Shown: piece after piece, positions 38,137 through 47,554 of the stretch
Layout: each line of letters begins with the position of its first letter
Numbering within the stretch: the stretch's first letter is position 1
Virus record (IMG/VR): IMGVR_UViG_3300047157_000138
Span: 1 to 64,000 of that record
Origin: a virus
Length of the DNA stretch: 64,000 nucleotides
Strand: one strand, 5' to 3'
The notes under the pieces: model-generated
Seen by the model: only the letters and a program-made list of their open reading frames with translations
Database searches by the model: none
What the model was told of the DNA's origin: nothing
Position numbers and translations under genes: made by a program

Positions 38137-38325
38137 TTATTTTATATTTAATATTTTATAATTATAATATAATAATTTTAATTCTTTTTCAAAAGCTATT
38201 AAATCTTTTTTATTTATTAATATTATTTTTTTATTTTTATTTAATATTATTAATTTATTTTTTAATATATTTTTATTTAATATAATTTTAATAATATCTA
38301 AAGAATATAATTTTATTTTAAGCAT
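38137..38325 (-). CDS. Doubtful very AT-rich ORF
   Basis: 62 codons, almost only Ile/Leu/Lys/Asn/Tyr. The DNA is nearly pure A+T, so an open frame here means little. A promoter motif does lie ~110 bases upstream (38434). It may be coding or just an AT-rich replication/switch region. Confidence 0.3.
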   Translation of the reverse strand: MLKIKLYSLDIIKIILNKNILKNKLIILNKNKKIILINKKDLIAFEKELKLLYYNYKILNIK

Positions 38326-38433
38326 AATATTTAATTTTAAATTTAATTTATTAATTTATTTTTTTAATTTTATTTAATATAATTTAATATTTATTTTTAT
38401 ATTTATTTATATTACTCTATCTTAGTTATTATT

Positions 38434-38465
38434 ATTATATATTAGTAGTCGTATTTGCTATACAC
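38434..38465 (-). promoter_or_regulatory. Early-type promoter motif with GTGTATAGCA element
   Basis: On the - strand GTGTATAGCA followed by AATACGACTACTAATATATAATAA. First early promoter after the switch region. Confidence 0.65.
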
Positions 38466-38679
38466 GTTCGCGATGCTCACGCCCGATAGTTCCCGCCGAA
38501 AGCTCTAAGTAAAACTCGCAATGCTTTCTGCAAAACTCAAAGCAAAAGTCAAAAGTTATTTACCTAAACTCAGAATCAAAGGGGGACTGGGTGAAATGAA
38601 TTGCGTTTCCTGTAGCAAAAAGTTTTTTAAATTAAGCATGTAGCCCTATACCTCTTATTATATAATAACAATTTTTACC

Positions 38680-38709
38680 TGTAGCTTTTGGAAAAAACGT
38701 GTAATTATA
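38680..38709 (+). promoter_or_regulatory. Late-type promoter of the tail-fibre block
   Basis: TGTAGCTTTT and TGTAATTATA with a 15-base spacer, 26 bases before the ATG at 38735. Confidence 0.7.
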
Positions 38710-38734
38710 TATAACCATATAATAGAATGTAAAG

Positions 38735-39028
38735 ATGGCTTGTAAACAGAAATTATCTCCTAAAGCGAAGAAGGCTAAGGCTGCTAGAGATTTGGCTTAT
38801 GCTAAGACGGCGGATAGGCGTAAGAAGAAGGCGCATGCACAGCGGGAGCGTCGACGGGCTAAGAGAGGTGGAAAGAATGTAGATGGTAAGGATTGGGATC
38901 ATAAGGATGGTAGATGGGAAACTGTGGCTAGGAATAGAGCTAATGATGGTGAAGGGACGAAGAAGGAGGGCAAAAAGAAATATAAGGTACCGAAGCGCAA
39001 GCGAAGGGTAAAAAAGAAAAAGAAATGA
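38735..39028 (+). CDS. Small, extremely basic protein
   Basis: 97 residues, about half Lys/Arg (KRKRRVKKKKK at the end). A conserved-looking middle, GKDWDHKDGRWETVARNRAN, recalls small basic proteins seen beside tail-fibre genes in marine phages. It may bind DNA or RNA or be packaged. Lysine is mostly encoded by AAG here, unlike the AAA-rich neighbours, hinting at recent transfer. It overlaps the next gene by 4 bases. Confidence 0.5.
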   Translation: MACKQKLSPKAKKAKAARDLAYAKTADRRKKKAHAQRERRRAKRGGKNVDGKDWDHKDGRWETVARNRANDGEGTKKEGKKKYKVPKRKRRVKKKKK

Positions 39029-39927
39029 GTAGAATAACTACATACCGTAATATAACTTCTTTATCGATACACGATTTGTTGTTAATTTCAGACATGGGTA
39101 CTATTGGTAATCCTACTAAGACGGTTACTGTTGGTGATCTTATTGATTTTGGGGTTGGTTCTGGTACGCCTTTGTATCTACCTATGTGGACTAGCGATGG
39201 TAATTTGACGGATAGTAACTTCTTTCAGACTAGTACGGGGAGTATTAGGACGGATGACAATACCTTATTGGGTTTTGGTAAGGATGGTGGTAGAAGTAAT
39301 ACAAGATTACATATAACCACTTTGAAGGATGGCACTACGTCAAACCCTCCTGGGGTAGCCTTCGTGGTGGAGGAGTTAACGCCTGGTGTGTCAAAGGGAG
39401 ATTCCAATGTTCTTATGGCTATGACTATGGACGGAGGAAACGGTTATTTCTATGTAAGGAACGGTAGTGCAAAAGGTAAGTTTACTTTTTACGGATGGGA
39501 TGGTAGTTCTTTTGACAAGTACCTTACCATAGAGAATACGGGTAAGTTAAATATGGAGTCGCATCAGATAACTGGTGTTGCAAATCCCACGAGTGCCCAA
39601 GATGCGGCTACTAAGGCTTATGTTGATGCGCAGTTTACCGGTAATGTAGATGGGTCTGGTACGGCTGGGTTTATACCTAAATGGAGTGATACAGATACTA
39701 TAACAAATAGTATAATGCGGGAGAGTGGGACGGTTGTTTCTATAGCAGGTAGTGTACAGATTGCGGATGACACTGCGGCCGCTTCGGCTTCCAAGGCGGG
39801 CACATTTAGGTACAGAACAATAACTTCTGGTTCTACATTAGCATCGCTATGCGAAATGTGTATGCAGACAGGAGGAAATACTTACGCTTGGGTAACGATA
39901 GTTTCGCATACTTGGCCAAACGAGTAA
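39025..39927 (+). CDS. Tail fibre / fibre-attachment protein
   Basis: 300 residues. N-terminal ~35 residues (TYRNITSLSIHDLLLISDMG) look like an attachment segment. The middle is beta-rich. At ~185-200 is ANPTSAQDAATKAYVDAQ, the repeat typical of phage tail-fibre shafts. The C-terminal domain (FRYRTITSGSTLASLCEMCM...) is probably the tip. It likely contacts the host receptor together with the next two proteins. Confidence 0.7.
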   Translation: MSRITTYRNITSLSIHDLLLISDMGTIGNPTKTVTVGDLIDFGVGSGTPLYLPMWTSDGNLTDSNFFQTSTGSIRTDDNTLLGFGKDGGRSNTRLHITTLKDGTTSNPPGVAFVVEELTPGVSKGDSNVLMAMTMDGGNGYFYVRNGSAKGKFTFYGWDGSSFDKYLTIENTGKLNMESHQITGVANPTSAQDAATKAYVDAQFTGNVDGSGTAGFIPKWSDTDTITNSIMRESGTVVSIAGSVQIADDTAAASASKAGTFRYRTITSGSTLASLCEMCMQTGGNTYAWVTIVSHTWPNE

Positions 39928-39948
39928 ATATAATATTAAAGCAAAACA

Positions 39949-42900
39949 ATGGGATACGGAAAAACATATAAAACTAAATGGCTTGAGGATTTAAGTGGTA
40001 ACCAAGGTACTGCTAATCAGGTCCTGATTTCAACATCGTCAGGTATTGCTTGGGCAACGGCTTCCACTATTATAGGTGGCCCTTACCTACCACTTTCTGG
40101 TGGTACAATGACTGGTAATACCACTCATGGAGATAATGTGAGATCTCTTTACGGAGCAAGCAGCGACATGCAAATATACCATGACGGGTCTAATAGTTAT
40201 GTTAGGGATGTAGGAACTGGTAGATTGTGGATAGATTCAAATGGCCAAGGAGTGAGTATTATATCTGATGGTAGCGGTTCAACACCAATGGCTCATTTCT
40301 ATAAAGATGGAGCGGTAGAACTTTATCACAATAATGTAAGAAGATTTAGAACAAACGATTTAGGTGGAGTAAGTATCGATCATACTAGCGGCAGTCTTGG
40401 AAACAGTTTTTTCGGAGGAGTTAGTGGAGCTAGTAACGGATTCCAAATTGCTAATTCGAGTAGTAATGAAATTACTTATACATTTCAGAACGGGAGTAAT
40501 TCTCAAGTTTTAAAGATACTAAATAACGGCAACGTTGGGATTGGTACTACTAGTCCTGATGAAAAATTAAGAGTTGATGGTAATATCAAATCTGCTGGAG
40601 ATTTTATAGGTGCTGCTTTAAAGTTAGGTTTTGCTGGTTCTGCAAATATAACTACAAATGATACTAATGAAGATTTATTAATAAACCCTAACGGAAGTGG
40701 AGATATACTAATGCATACAACTTCCACAGGCAACGTAGGTATAGGGACTAGTAGTCCTATTGCTAAGTTAGAGGTTGATGGCGATATACACCCTGCGTCA
40801 AATGTTTCTTATAGTTTAGGCTCATCAGCAAAATCATTTCTATTTACAAATACCTATGCAGTTAGTAGCGCAGGGAACTTGCAGCTCCTTGCAGGAGGCT
40901 CAGAAGCTATGCGCATAATCTCCTCAGGTAACGTAGGAATAGGGACTACATCTCCTTTAGCAAAAACTCACATATCAGCTTCCGGAAACTTGGCTATTCC
41001 GGGATTAGATGCAACATTAGGAACTGCAACATCTTTAGCTATTGGTAATAACGGAGGAACTGTTGTTTTAGCTGCCGGTGTAAGTAATACAAACGTATCT
41101 TGGTTACAAGGTAGACAAGGAACCGGAACGGGTAATGCTTTTAATATTTCGTTAAACCCATTAGGAGGTAACGTAGGTATTGGAACTGCAAGTCCAAGTG
41201 CTAATTTAGATATAGAAGATTCTAGTGGAGTTACTGTTGATATAAACAGTACAAGTGGAGATGGATTGTTTAGATTCCAAAGTGCTGGAACAACAAAATG
41301 GTCTATGGGGAGAGATAATACACAACAAAATTTTGTTATTGCTAATTCTTCTGGTTTAGGTGTGTCTAATGTATTAACGTTGGCTCATTCTACAGGTAAC
41401 GTAGGAATAGGGACGACTAGTCCTGGCACAGCCTTGCAAGTTGGTGGATTAGATGATGGTAGTAATTATGATATAACATTAGGTTGGAACGCTGTTAGTT
41501 CTCAAGCCGTAGGTACTAAAAGATCTGCTTTAACTTTCAAGACTAGTCAAACAGCAGTTAACAACGAAGACATATACAAGTGGGATATAGCTATGGTTAC
41601 GGCACCTGCTACTGCCTCAAACGAGCCTTTTGGTTCTAATTTAGCTTTCTTAAGAAGCACAAGAAGTTCAACATCTGTTGATGAAACAACCATGATACTT
41701 ACACAGTCGGGCAACGTCGGGATTGGGGTAACAAATCCTCAAGATTTCAACACTGAGGCTAATAATTTAGTTATTGGTACAGGGTCAGGAGCGGAAGGAA
41801 TGACAATCTACGGAGGGTCTTCTGGAGGGTCTTATATCTATTTTGCAGACGGAACAAGTGGGTCTGCTCTATACGAAGGCTTCCTTCAGTACCGACATTC
41901 AGAGAGAGCTATGCGTTTTGGTGTTGGTACAGGAGTGAAGATGACATTAGATGTAAATGGCCGCCTTGGTATCGGGACGACGAATCCTAAAGGAAAACTA
42001 GAAATTCAAAGGTCACAAGTTACGACTCAATTTGATAGAGATTGTTTTTTAAGACTGCACCCTACAGCAACAACTAACAGTGGTGGGTTTACCAATATGA
42101 TGTTTGGAACATCAGCTACTAATAATTATGGAGTTGCCATAGGTGGTAAAAAAGCAGGAACTGGTGATACAAGTTCCAACAATAATCCTGAATTTTCTGT
42201 AAGAATATTAAATGATTCAATTACAGGAACAGAAGTATTAAATATAAATACTGCTGGTAACGCAACTTTTTCAGGGGATGTAAGCTTAGCGGATAATAAA
42301 AAAATAACTTTTGGAGCTGCTCCTGACTTTGAGATATATCACAATTCTACAACAAACGTAAACCATATATCTTCACTACTCGGTAGACAATTATCTATAA
42401 GTTCAGATGCAACAATTTTTTCTGGTAATGTAGGAATAGGGACTACTGCTCCGAGTGAGAAGTTGGAAGTAAATGGTATTATAAAAGCAGTACACACAGA
42501 TAACACTTATGCAAAACTTAAAGGTACGGGCTTATATTTCAACAGAAGTAATGTTTATATAGCACCCGAAGGAGATAACGTTTCAGCACTTAATGTAGGT
42601 TTAAATGGTCAAAGATGGTCACAATTAAAACTTAATGCTGATACCTTTACAATTTCAAGAGCAGCAGTTGAATTTATGAGGGTTACAAGTAGTGGTAACG
42701 TTGGGATAGGAACTACAAGTCCTAGTGAGAAGTTGGGAGTTGTTGGGAATGCAAATGTTCTCGGTAAATTTGCAGTAGGTATTTCTGCTGCACACCCAAG
42801 TCTTGATTTTTATAACAATGGAACTGCTTATTTTAATGGATCTACAACAGTAGATGATAATTTCTTTGTTACTAATGGTAACGTAGGGGTAGGGACTGCA

Positions 42901-43092
42901 TCTCCAAATGCTTCATCTTTACTTGATGTTTCAAGTACAACAAAAGGTGTTCTATTACCAAGAATGACCACAACACAAGTAAATGCCATATCATCTCCAG
43001 CAAATGGACTTACAGTATATAACACAACCTTAAACACTTTATGCTTTTACAACGGAACAAGTTGGCAAAAAGTTACAAGTGCAAATATGTAA
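39949..43092 (+). CDS. Long tail fibre with GNVGIGTTSP repeats
   Basis: 1047 residues. N-terminus: WLEDLSGNQGTANQVLISTS and LSGGTMTGNTTHGDN, then MQIYHDGSNSYVRD, both common in marine phage fibres. From residue ~194 to ~980, ten copies of GNVGIGTTSPxxKLxVDG-type units are separated by 50-110 residues of variable beta-rich sequence. The C-terminus GVLLPRMTTTQVNAISSPAN ... NTLCFYNGTSW is the ending of many Bacteroidetes surface and fibre proteins. It most likely forms a trimeric beta-structured fibre for adsorption. This gene is the strongest pointer to a Bacteroidetes host. Confidence 0.8.
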   Translation: MGYGKTYKTKWLEDLSGNQGTANQVLISTSSGIAWATASTIIGGPYLPLSGGTMTGNTTHGDNVRSLYGASSDMQIYHDGSNSYVRDVGTGRLWIDSNGQGVSIISDGSGSTPMAHFYKDGAVELYHNNVRRFRTNDLGGVSIDHTSGSLGNSFFGGVSGASNGFQIANSSSNEITYTFQNGSNSQVLKILNNGNVGIGTTSPDEKLRVDGNIKSAGDFIGAALKLGFAGSANITTNDTNEDLLINPNGSGDILMHTTSTGNVGIGTSSPIAKLEVDGDIHPASNVSYSLGSSAKSFLFTNTYAVSSAGNLQLLAGGSEAMRIISSGNVGIGTTSPLAKTHISASGNLAIPGLDATLGTATSLAIGNNGGTVVLAAGVSNTNVSWLQGRQGTGTGNAFNISLNPLGGNVGIGTASPSANLDIEDSSGVTVDINSTSGDGLFRFQSAGTTKWSMGRDNTQQNFVIANSSGLGVSNVLTLAHSTGNVGIGTTSPGTALQVGGLDDGSNYDITLGWNAVSSQAVGTKRSALTFKTSQTAVNNEDIYKWDIAMVTAPATASNEPFGSNLAFLRSTRSSTSVDETTMILTQSGNVGIGVTNPQDFNTEANNLVIGTGSGAEGMTIYGGSSGGSYIYFADGTSGSALYEGFLQYRHSERAMRFGVGTGVKMTLDVNGRLGIGTTNPKGKLEIQRSQVTTQFDRDCFLRLHPTATTNSGGFTNMMFGTSATNNYGVAIGGKKAGTGDTSSNNNPEFSVRILNDSITGTEVLNINTAGNATFSGDVSLADNKKITFGAAPDFEIYHNSTTNVNHISSLLGRQLSISSDATIFSGNVGIGTTAPSEKLEVNGIIKAVHTDNTYAKLKGTGLYFNRSNVYIAPEGDNVSALNVGLNGQRWSQLKLNADTFTISRAAVEFMRVTSSGNVGIGTTSPSEKLGVVGNANVLGKFAVGISAAHPSLDFYNNGTAYFNGSTTVDDNFFVTNGNVGVGTASPNASSLLDVSSTTKGVLLPRMTTTQVNAISSPANGLTVYNTTLNTLCFYNGTSWQKVTSANM

Positions 43093-43123
43093 TAAATAAA
43101 TTAATAAATAAAAAACAAAAATT

Positions 43124-43486
43124 ATGATTACTTACGAATGGAATTGCAAAACAGTAGACTGCTATGTTGAAACGCAAGGCGAATCTGATGTAGTGTACAA
43201 TGTGCACTGGATCGTAAACGGAGCTTCAGAGGCTTTAGATCCAGAAGGAAATCCTTACGTATCTACTAGTATTGGAACACAGGCTTTAAATATAGATGAT
43301 ATTACTGACTTTATACCTTTTGACCAGGTTACAAACGAAAAAGTTGTAGAGTGGACTAAAAGCGCAATGGGAGAAGAACAAGTAGCATCTATTGAAGCGG
43401 GTATTGCATCGGCTATTGAGTTACTTATAAACCCAGTTACTGTTACACTGCAGTTAGTGGATACTATGGACATACCTCAAGATTAA
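43124..43486 (+). CDS. Conserved marine-phage virion-associated protein
   Basis: 120 residues: MITYEWNCKTVDCYVETQGE, VVYNVHWIVNG, then FIPFDQVTNEKVVEWTKSAM. This pattern recurs in small proteins next to fibre genes of T4-like cyanophages and other marine phages. Its function is not known to me. An A-rich leader precedes the start. Confidence 0.55.
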   Translation: MITYEWNCKTVDCYVETQGESDVVYNVHWIVNGASEALDPEGNPYVSTSIGTQALNIDDITDFIPFDQVTNEKVVEWTKSAMGEEQVASIEAGIASAIELLINPVTVTLQLVDTMDIPQD

Positions 43487-43505
43487 TTAAAAAAAAACAA
43501 TAAAA

Positions 43506-43796
43506 ATGGGACAATACGCAAATCAGCCAGATTTTGGCACAGAAGCAGCTGCGGTAACTGCTAGTAATACTATAAGTAATGCAAAAGATTTAAAAGGTGC
43601 TTGCTTATACGTAGGAACTGGTGGTCACGTTAAAGTAATATTAGCGGGAGTAACCGGGGCTAGTGGGTCTGGTTTACCTACAGCTTCAGAAGCAGTAATT
43701 TTTAAGAATATACCAGATGGGTCATTTTTACCTGTAATAGTAAGTTACGTATTAGCTACAGGTACAACGGCTACGGATTTAATATCTATTAAGTAA
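43506..43796 (+). CDS. Small conserved structural-region protein
   Basis: 96 residues, beta-rich (AKDLKGACLYVGTGGHVKVI...FKNIPDGSFLPVIVSYV). Similar short proteins accompany fibre genes in marine phages, possibly as a spike or decoration component. Its stop overlaps the next start (TAATG). Confidence 0.5.
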   Translation: MGQYANQPDFGTEAAAVTASNTISNAKDLKGACLYVGTGGHVKVILAGVTGASGSGLPTASEAVIFKNIPDGSFLPVIVSYVLATGTTATDLISIK

Positions 43797-43948
43797 TGGG
43801 AGGTCAATCCATAGGCAATGGTATATGGTGGCCAATAACTAAAACGATTATACCAGGGTTAATAGCGAGGTTGTGCGCAAGGGCTACGTATTGTGAAAAT
43901 AAATCTTGTACCACTGCGACATTAAAAAAATTAGAAAATATAACATAA
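43796..43948 (+). CDS. Small protein between fibre-region genes
   Basis: 50 residues (MGGQSIGNGIWWPITKTIIP...KKLENIT), with two closely spaced Cys (YCENKSC). The TAATG overlap with the upstream gene supports translation. Function unknown. Confidence 0.5.
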   Translation: MGGQSIGNGIWWPITKTIIPGLIARLCARATYCENKSCTTATLKKLENIT

Positions 43949-43954
43949 TATAAC

Positions 43955-46900
43955 ATGTCAAATCTACTGAAAAAAGCATCAATAATTACTACACCCACCG
44001 CCTATGATGACGGTAGAATTTTAAGTGTTAAGCCTAGCGAAAATTTATATGGCCCTGAACTTGTAACCAACGGAGATTTTAGTAATGGAACTACAGGGTG
44101 GAGTAGTCCAGATTATAATTCTACGTTGTCAATAGTAAATGGACAAATGAAAATTGTAAGCACCCTGTCCTTAGGTAGGGTATCACAAGCAATAACAACT
44201 GAAGTAGGTAAAAAGTATTTAATAAGTGCAACTACTACCAATATAGATAGTAGTACTGGTACTCAAATTAAGGTTTCTAATGCAGCTAATTTAGATGGTG
44301 CTACTTATAGTTCAGAATTTAATGCAACTACAAACCCTTTAACTATTACGCATAGATTTATAGCAACTGCAACAACAACTTATATAGGAAGTTCGCAAGG
44401 CTCAAGCGTTGGACAATCTGCTTTATTAGACAATGTTTCAGTAGTAGAAGATTTAAGTGGAGATTTTGACTTTTCAAGAGGTAGTGCTGCGACAAGAGTT
44501 AATGCACAAGGTTTAGTAGAAAACGTACAGATACTATCAAGTGAATTAGCACAGAACGGAAACTTTAGTGAAATAGGTTCAGAAGAAGTATCTAACGGAA
44601 ATTTTAGTCAAGAGGGTAGTGAGTTAGTTACAAATGGAGATTTTAATAACGGTAGTACTGGTTGGGCAGGTGATGATGCAACTTTAGATGTAAGCAATAA
44701 TACTGGGAAAGTAGTAGTAATATCTAATAGTGTAGCTGGTATAAAAACAAACGGGGTAAATAGCTTTATTCAAGGTAAACAATATAAATTAACTTTTGAT
44801 ATTGTTAGTGCAACTGGCGGGTTAGTCAGTGGTACTATAAAAGAATATTCTAATTCAAATATTGTAGGTTCTTGGAATGGGATAGGCAGCTATACTATTT
44901 ATTTTACATACCAAAGTTCATCATCGCAATTAAGATGGTTAAGTTCATCAAGCGTTGGGGATATATTAGAAATAGACAACGTATCAGTAAAAGAAGTCGG
45001 TCAAAATTGGACGTTTGGAACTGGGTGGAATATGGGAGATAGCAAAGCAACTGTTACAAATTCATCTACTTCAAGTATTTATCAAGATGTTTTGAATACT
45101 TCAAAATCATATAAAGTTACGTTTGAAATAACAGAAATAACAAGTGGTGGGTTAAGAATTGGAATAGGTCAAAATTTTAGTGATTATTTTACACAAGTTG
45201 GAACTTATACTTATTATGGACAATCATCCCTTGATACTCTTCTTAGAATAAATCCATCAAGTGGAACAAACGCTTCAATAGACAACGTATCAGTAAAAGA
45301 AGTAGGGCAAGATTGGGGCTTTACAAGTATTAAACTTATAGGAGCCAATACCTTTAAAAATACTGGTACTAATGGTAAACTTCAACAATCATATGCAAGT
45401 ATTGTTGGTGCTAAATATAGACTTTCCTTTACTATAAATAGCGGAAATTGGAATGTGGTTGCTTCAACAGTTAATAATACTGCTGGAATTATTGAACAAA
45501 CTGGAACAACATCAAATTCTGGAACGATTGAGTTTATAGCTGCTACAACAACAACATACATACTTTTATATAATATAGGTGCATCTGGTACAGAAGCAAG
45601 TATAACAAATATATCATTATTGCAAGTAACAGATGATACAGACTTACCAAGAATAAACTACGAGGGTTTCAGTTATCAAGATGTATTGGGGAGTGAACTT
45701 ATTACTAATGGAGATTTTGCAGTAGACGGCAGTTGGGTTAAAGGCACAGGTTGGACTATAAGCGGTGGAAGTGCAAACGGCAGTAGCACAACTAGCGATT
45801 TATATCAAGAAAATGTAGTTGTAGCTGGTAAAAAATATAAAGTTACATACACTATTTCTAATTACGTTAGTGGCTCTGTAAGGGTTGAATTGCCAAATAA
45901 TTCTTCCGCCGGAACAGAAAGGTCTGCAAATGGTACTTATACAGAAACAATTTTATCTGGAGGTACACTCGTTTTATTTGATGCAAGAACATCTTTTACT
46001 GGCTCAATAGACAACGTGTCAGTTAAAGAAATAACTGGTCAAGAAGTAGTGCCTAATAGTGGATGTGGAAGCTGGTTATTTGAACCACAGAGTACTAATT
46101 TAATAACTTATTCAATCGAATTAACAAATAGTAGTTGGGTAAAGACAGGTGTCTGGAACTGGCATCTGCTCCAAGTGTAACATCTAATTATTCTATTTCT
46201 CCAGATGGAACACAAAACGCAGACAGAGTTATTTTTAATTTAAACGGAGGTTCTGCGAATGCAGATGTTTCTCAAGTTTCTGCAACTCTTGGTTCAGTAT
46301 CAAGTGCAAGTTATACTAATTCAGTTTACATAAAATCAAATACTGCAAATGATTATGATTTAGTTATCACTAAACCAAGTGGTGGTCACGTATGTACTAA
46401 AACCATTACTACTACAATGGCAAAGATTTGATACTACTGATACGAAGCGTAACTAATATAAGTATTAGAATTAGATTGAGAGGAGATGAATCAACATCTG
46501 ATTTTGCAGATGTTTCTATTTGGGGGGTGCACAATTAGAAGAAGGCGATTACCCTACATCGTATATTCCTACATCTGGAGGTACAGTAACGAGGGCGGAG
46601 GATACTTGTAAACGCTGGTAATGACCAAGTATTTAATTCAACAGAGGGAGTATTGTATGCGGAGATAAGTGCCTTTGCGGATAATTTTGCAAAATAGATA
46701 TATAAGTATTTGTGATGGAACTTTTGATAATGCGACATATATTATGGTGATGCAAGCAAATAATTTCCGCCCGTTTTAGAAGTGGTGGGGGAAGTTGTTA
46801 GCAATATGTTTTTCGCAGTTTCAAATATAACGGCATTAAATAAAGTAGCTATAAGTTGGAAATTAAATGATTTAAATTTTTTGTTAATGGTGTTGAAGCA

Positions 46901-47059
46901 GAGGATTAAATACAAGTGGTGTATTATCACCTACGGGTTTAAATACATTAGGTTTTCAGCAGACGAGGAGGAATGCCATTCTACGGAAAAACAAGAAATT
47001 TAAAAGTTTACAACACCGCATTAACAGACGCAGAATTAATCGCATTAACAACAATTTAA
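43955..47059 (+). CDS. Adhesin-like tail protein with repeated jelly-roll modules and a LamG-like C-terminus (3' part broken)
   Basis: Open for 741 residues, then continued in shifted frames to 47059, ~1030 residues in all. At least four carbohydrate-binding-type modules each begin with [15 protein letters not shown]-like sequence and end with IDNVSVKE(V). A linker [11 protein letters not shown] leads to a further beta domain ([13 protein letters not shown]...YTNSVYIKS), then [17 protein letters not shown] and a concanavalin/LamG-like end ([17 protein letters not shown]). These modules usually bind sugars, so a receptor-binding or capsule-binding role is likely. Breaks occur only after ~46170, matching an indel-rich stretch. 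Confidence 0.7.
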
Positions 47060-47069
47060 AAAAATAATT

Positions 47070-47433
47070 ATGAATATTTACAAAACAGTATTTGATACTG
47101 AAGAACAAGGAAAAGAAGTTTTAATCGAAAAAGGTGTATGGGAAGAAGTAATCAGACGAAAATGGCGTTACATCTATGCAATATATCAACGGAACAAAAT
47201 CAGTAGTTGTTATTGGTAAAATAGTAGATGTACCAGCGGCTTATGATAAAAAAGGTAGGGTTATAAAACCAGCTATTTATTACCCAGGCCGGGCATACGA
47301 TATAATGACAACAGATACATTAGATTTTGGAGATAAAGAAGTATATCCGGGAAATACATCTGCACATCAGTTTTATGGTTATCCACGCGGAGCGGAAGTA
47401 CCCAAAGAAGATATAGCGGAAGAAGAAGAATAA
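47070..47433 (+). CDS. Small protein after the adhesin (one frame break)
   Basis: Starts MNIYKTVFDTEEQGKEVLIE. A shift near 47160 joins it to SMQYINGTKSVVVIGKIVDV...YPRGAEVPKEDIAEEEE. About 120 residues, beta-rich with an acidic tail. Similar short proteins follow fibre genes in marine phages. Function unknown. Confidence 0.5.
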
Positions 47434-47463
47434 GTCTCCGTTGTAATAAATAAGACATATAAT

Positions 47464-47493
47464 TGTAGCTTTTACAAATTATATGTGATTATA
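47464..47493 (+). promoter_or_regulatory. Late-type promoter of the chaperonin-lysis-packaging block
   Basis: TGTAGCTTTT and TGTGATTATA with a 15-base spacer. It lies immediately upstream of the GroEL-like coding sequence. Confidence 0.7.
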
Positions 47494-47554
47494 AATAACT
47501 AAAGATGGTGTAACTGTAGCGGAATTATCCGTATTATTAGATCCTGTTGAAAAC

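Larger units (their letters stand above)
38326..38734. other. Divergent early/late switch region
   Basis: No gene above 15 codons is convincing. From left to right: ~100 bp of almost pure A+T; the - strand early promoter (38434-38465); ~190 bp of higher G+C; then the + strand late promoter (38680-38709) that faces the fibre block. AT-rich DNA beside a promoter pair is also what a phage replication origin can look like, but no iterons were seen. Confidence 0.55.

Noticed and set aside
38602-38649. 15-codon ORF with CVSC motif (MNCVSCSKKFF)
   Set aside because: Too short and inside the promoter region. Probably chance.
39949-43092. CRISPR-like or tandem DNA repeat in the fibre gene
   Set aside because: The repeats are coding, imperfect at DNA level and irregularly spaced (GNVGIGTTSP units). 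No cas genes or regular spacers.
39025-47059. Diversity-generating retroelement for the fibre or adhesin genes
   Set aside because: No reverse transcriptase and no template/variable repeat pair was seen.
47505-47513. ATG at 47505 as GroEL start
   Set aside because: In its own frame it reads ATG GTG TAA and stops at once. The GroEL codons here lie in a different frame.
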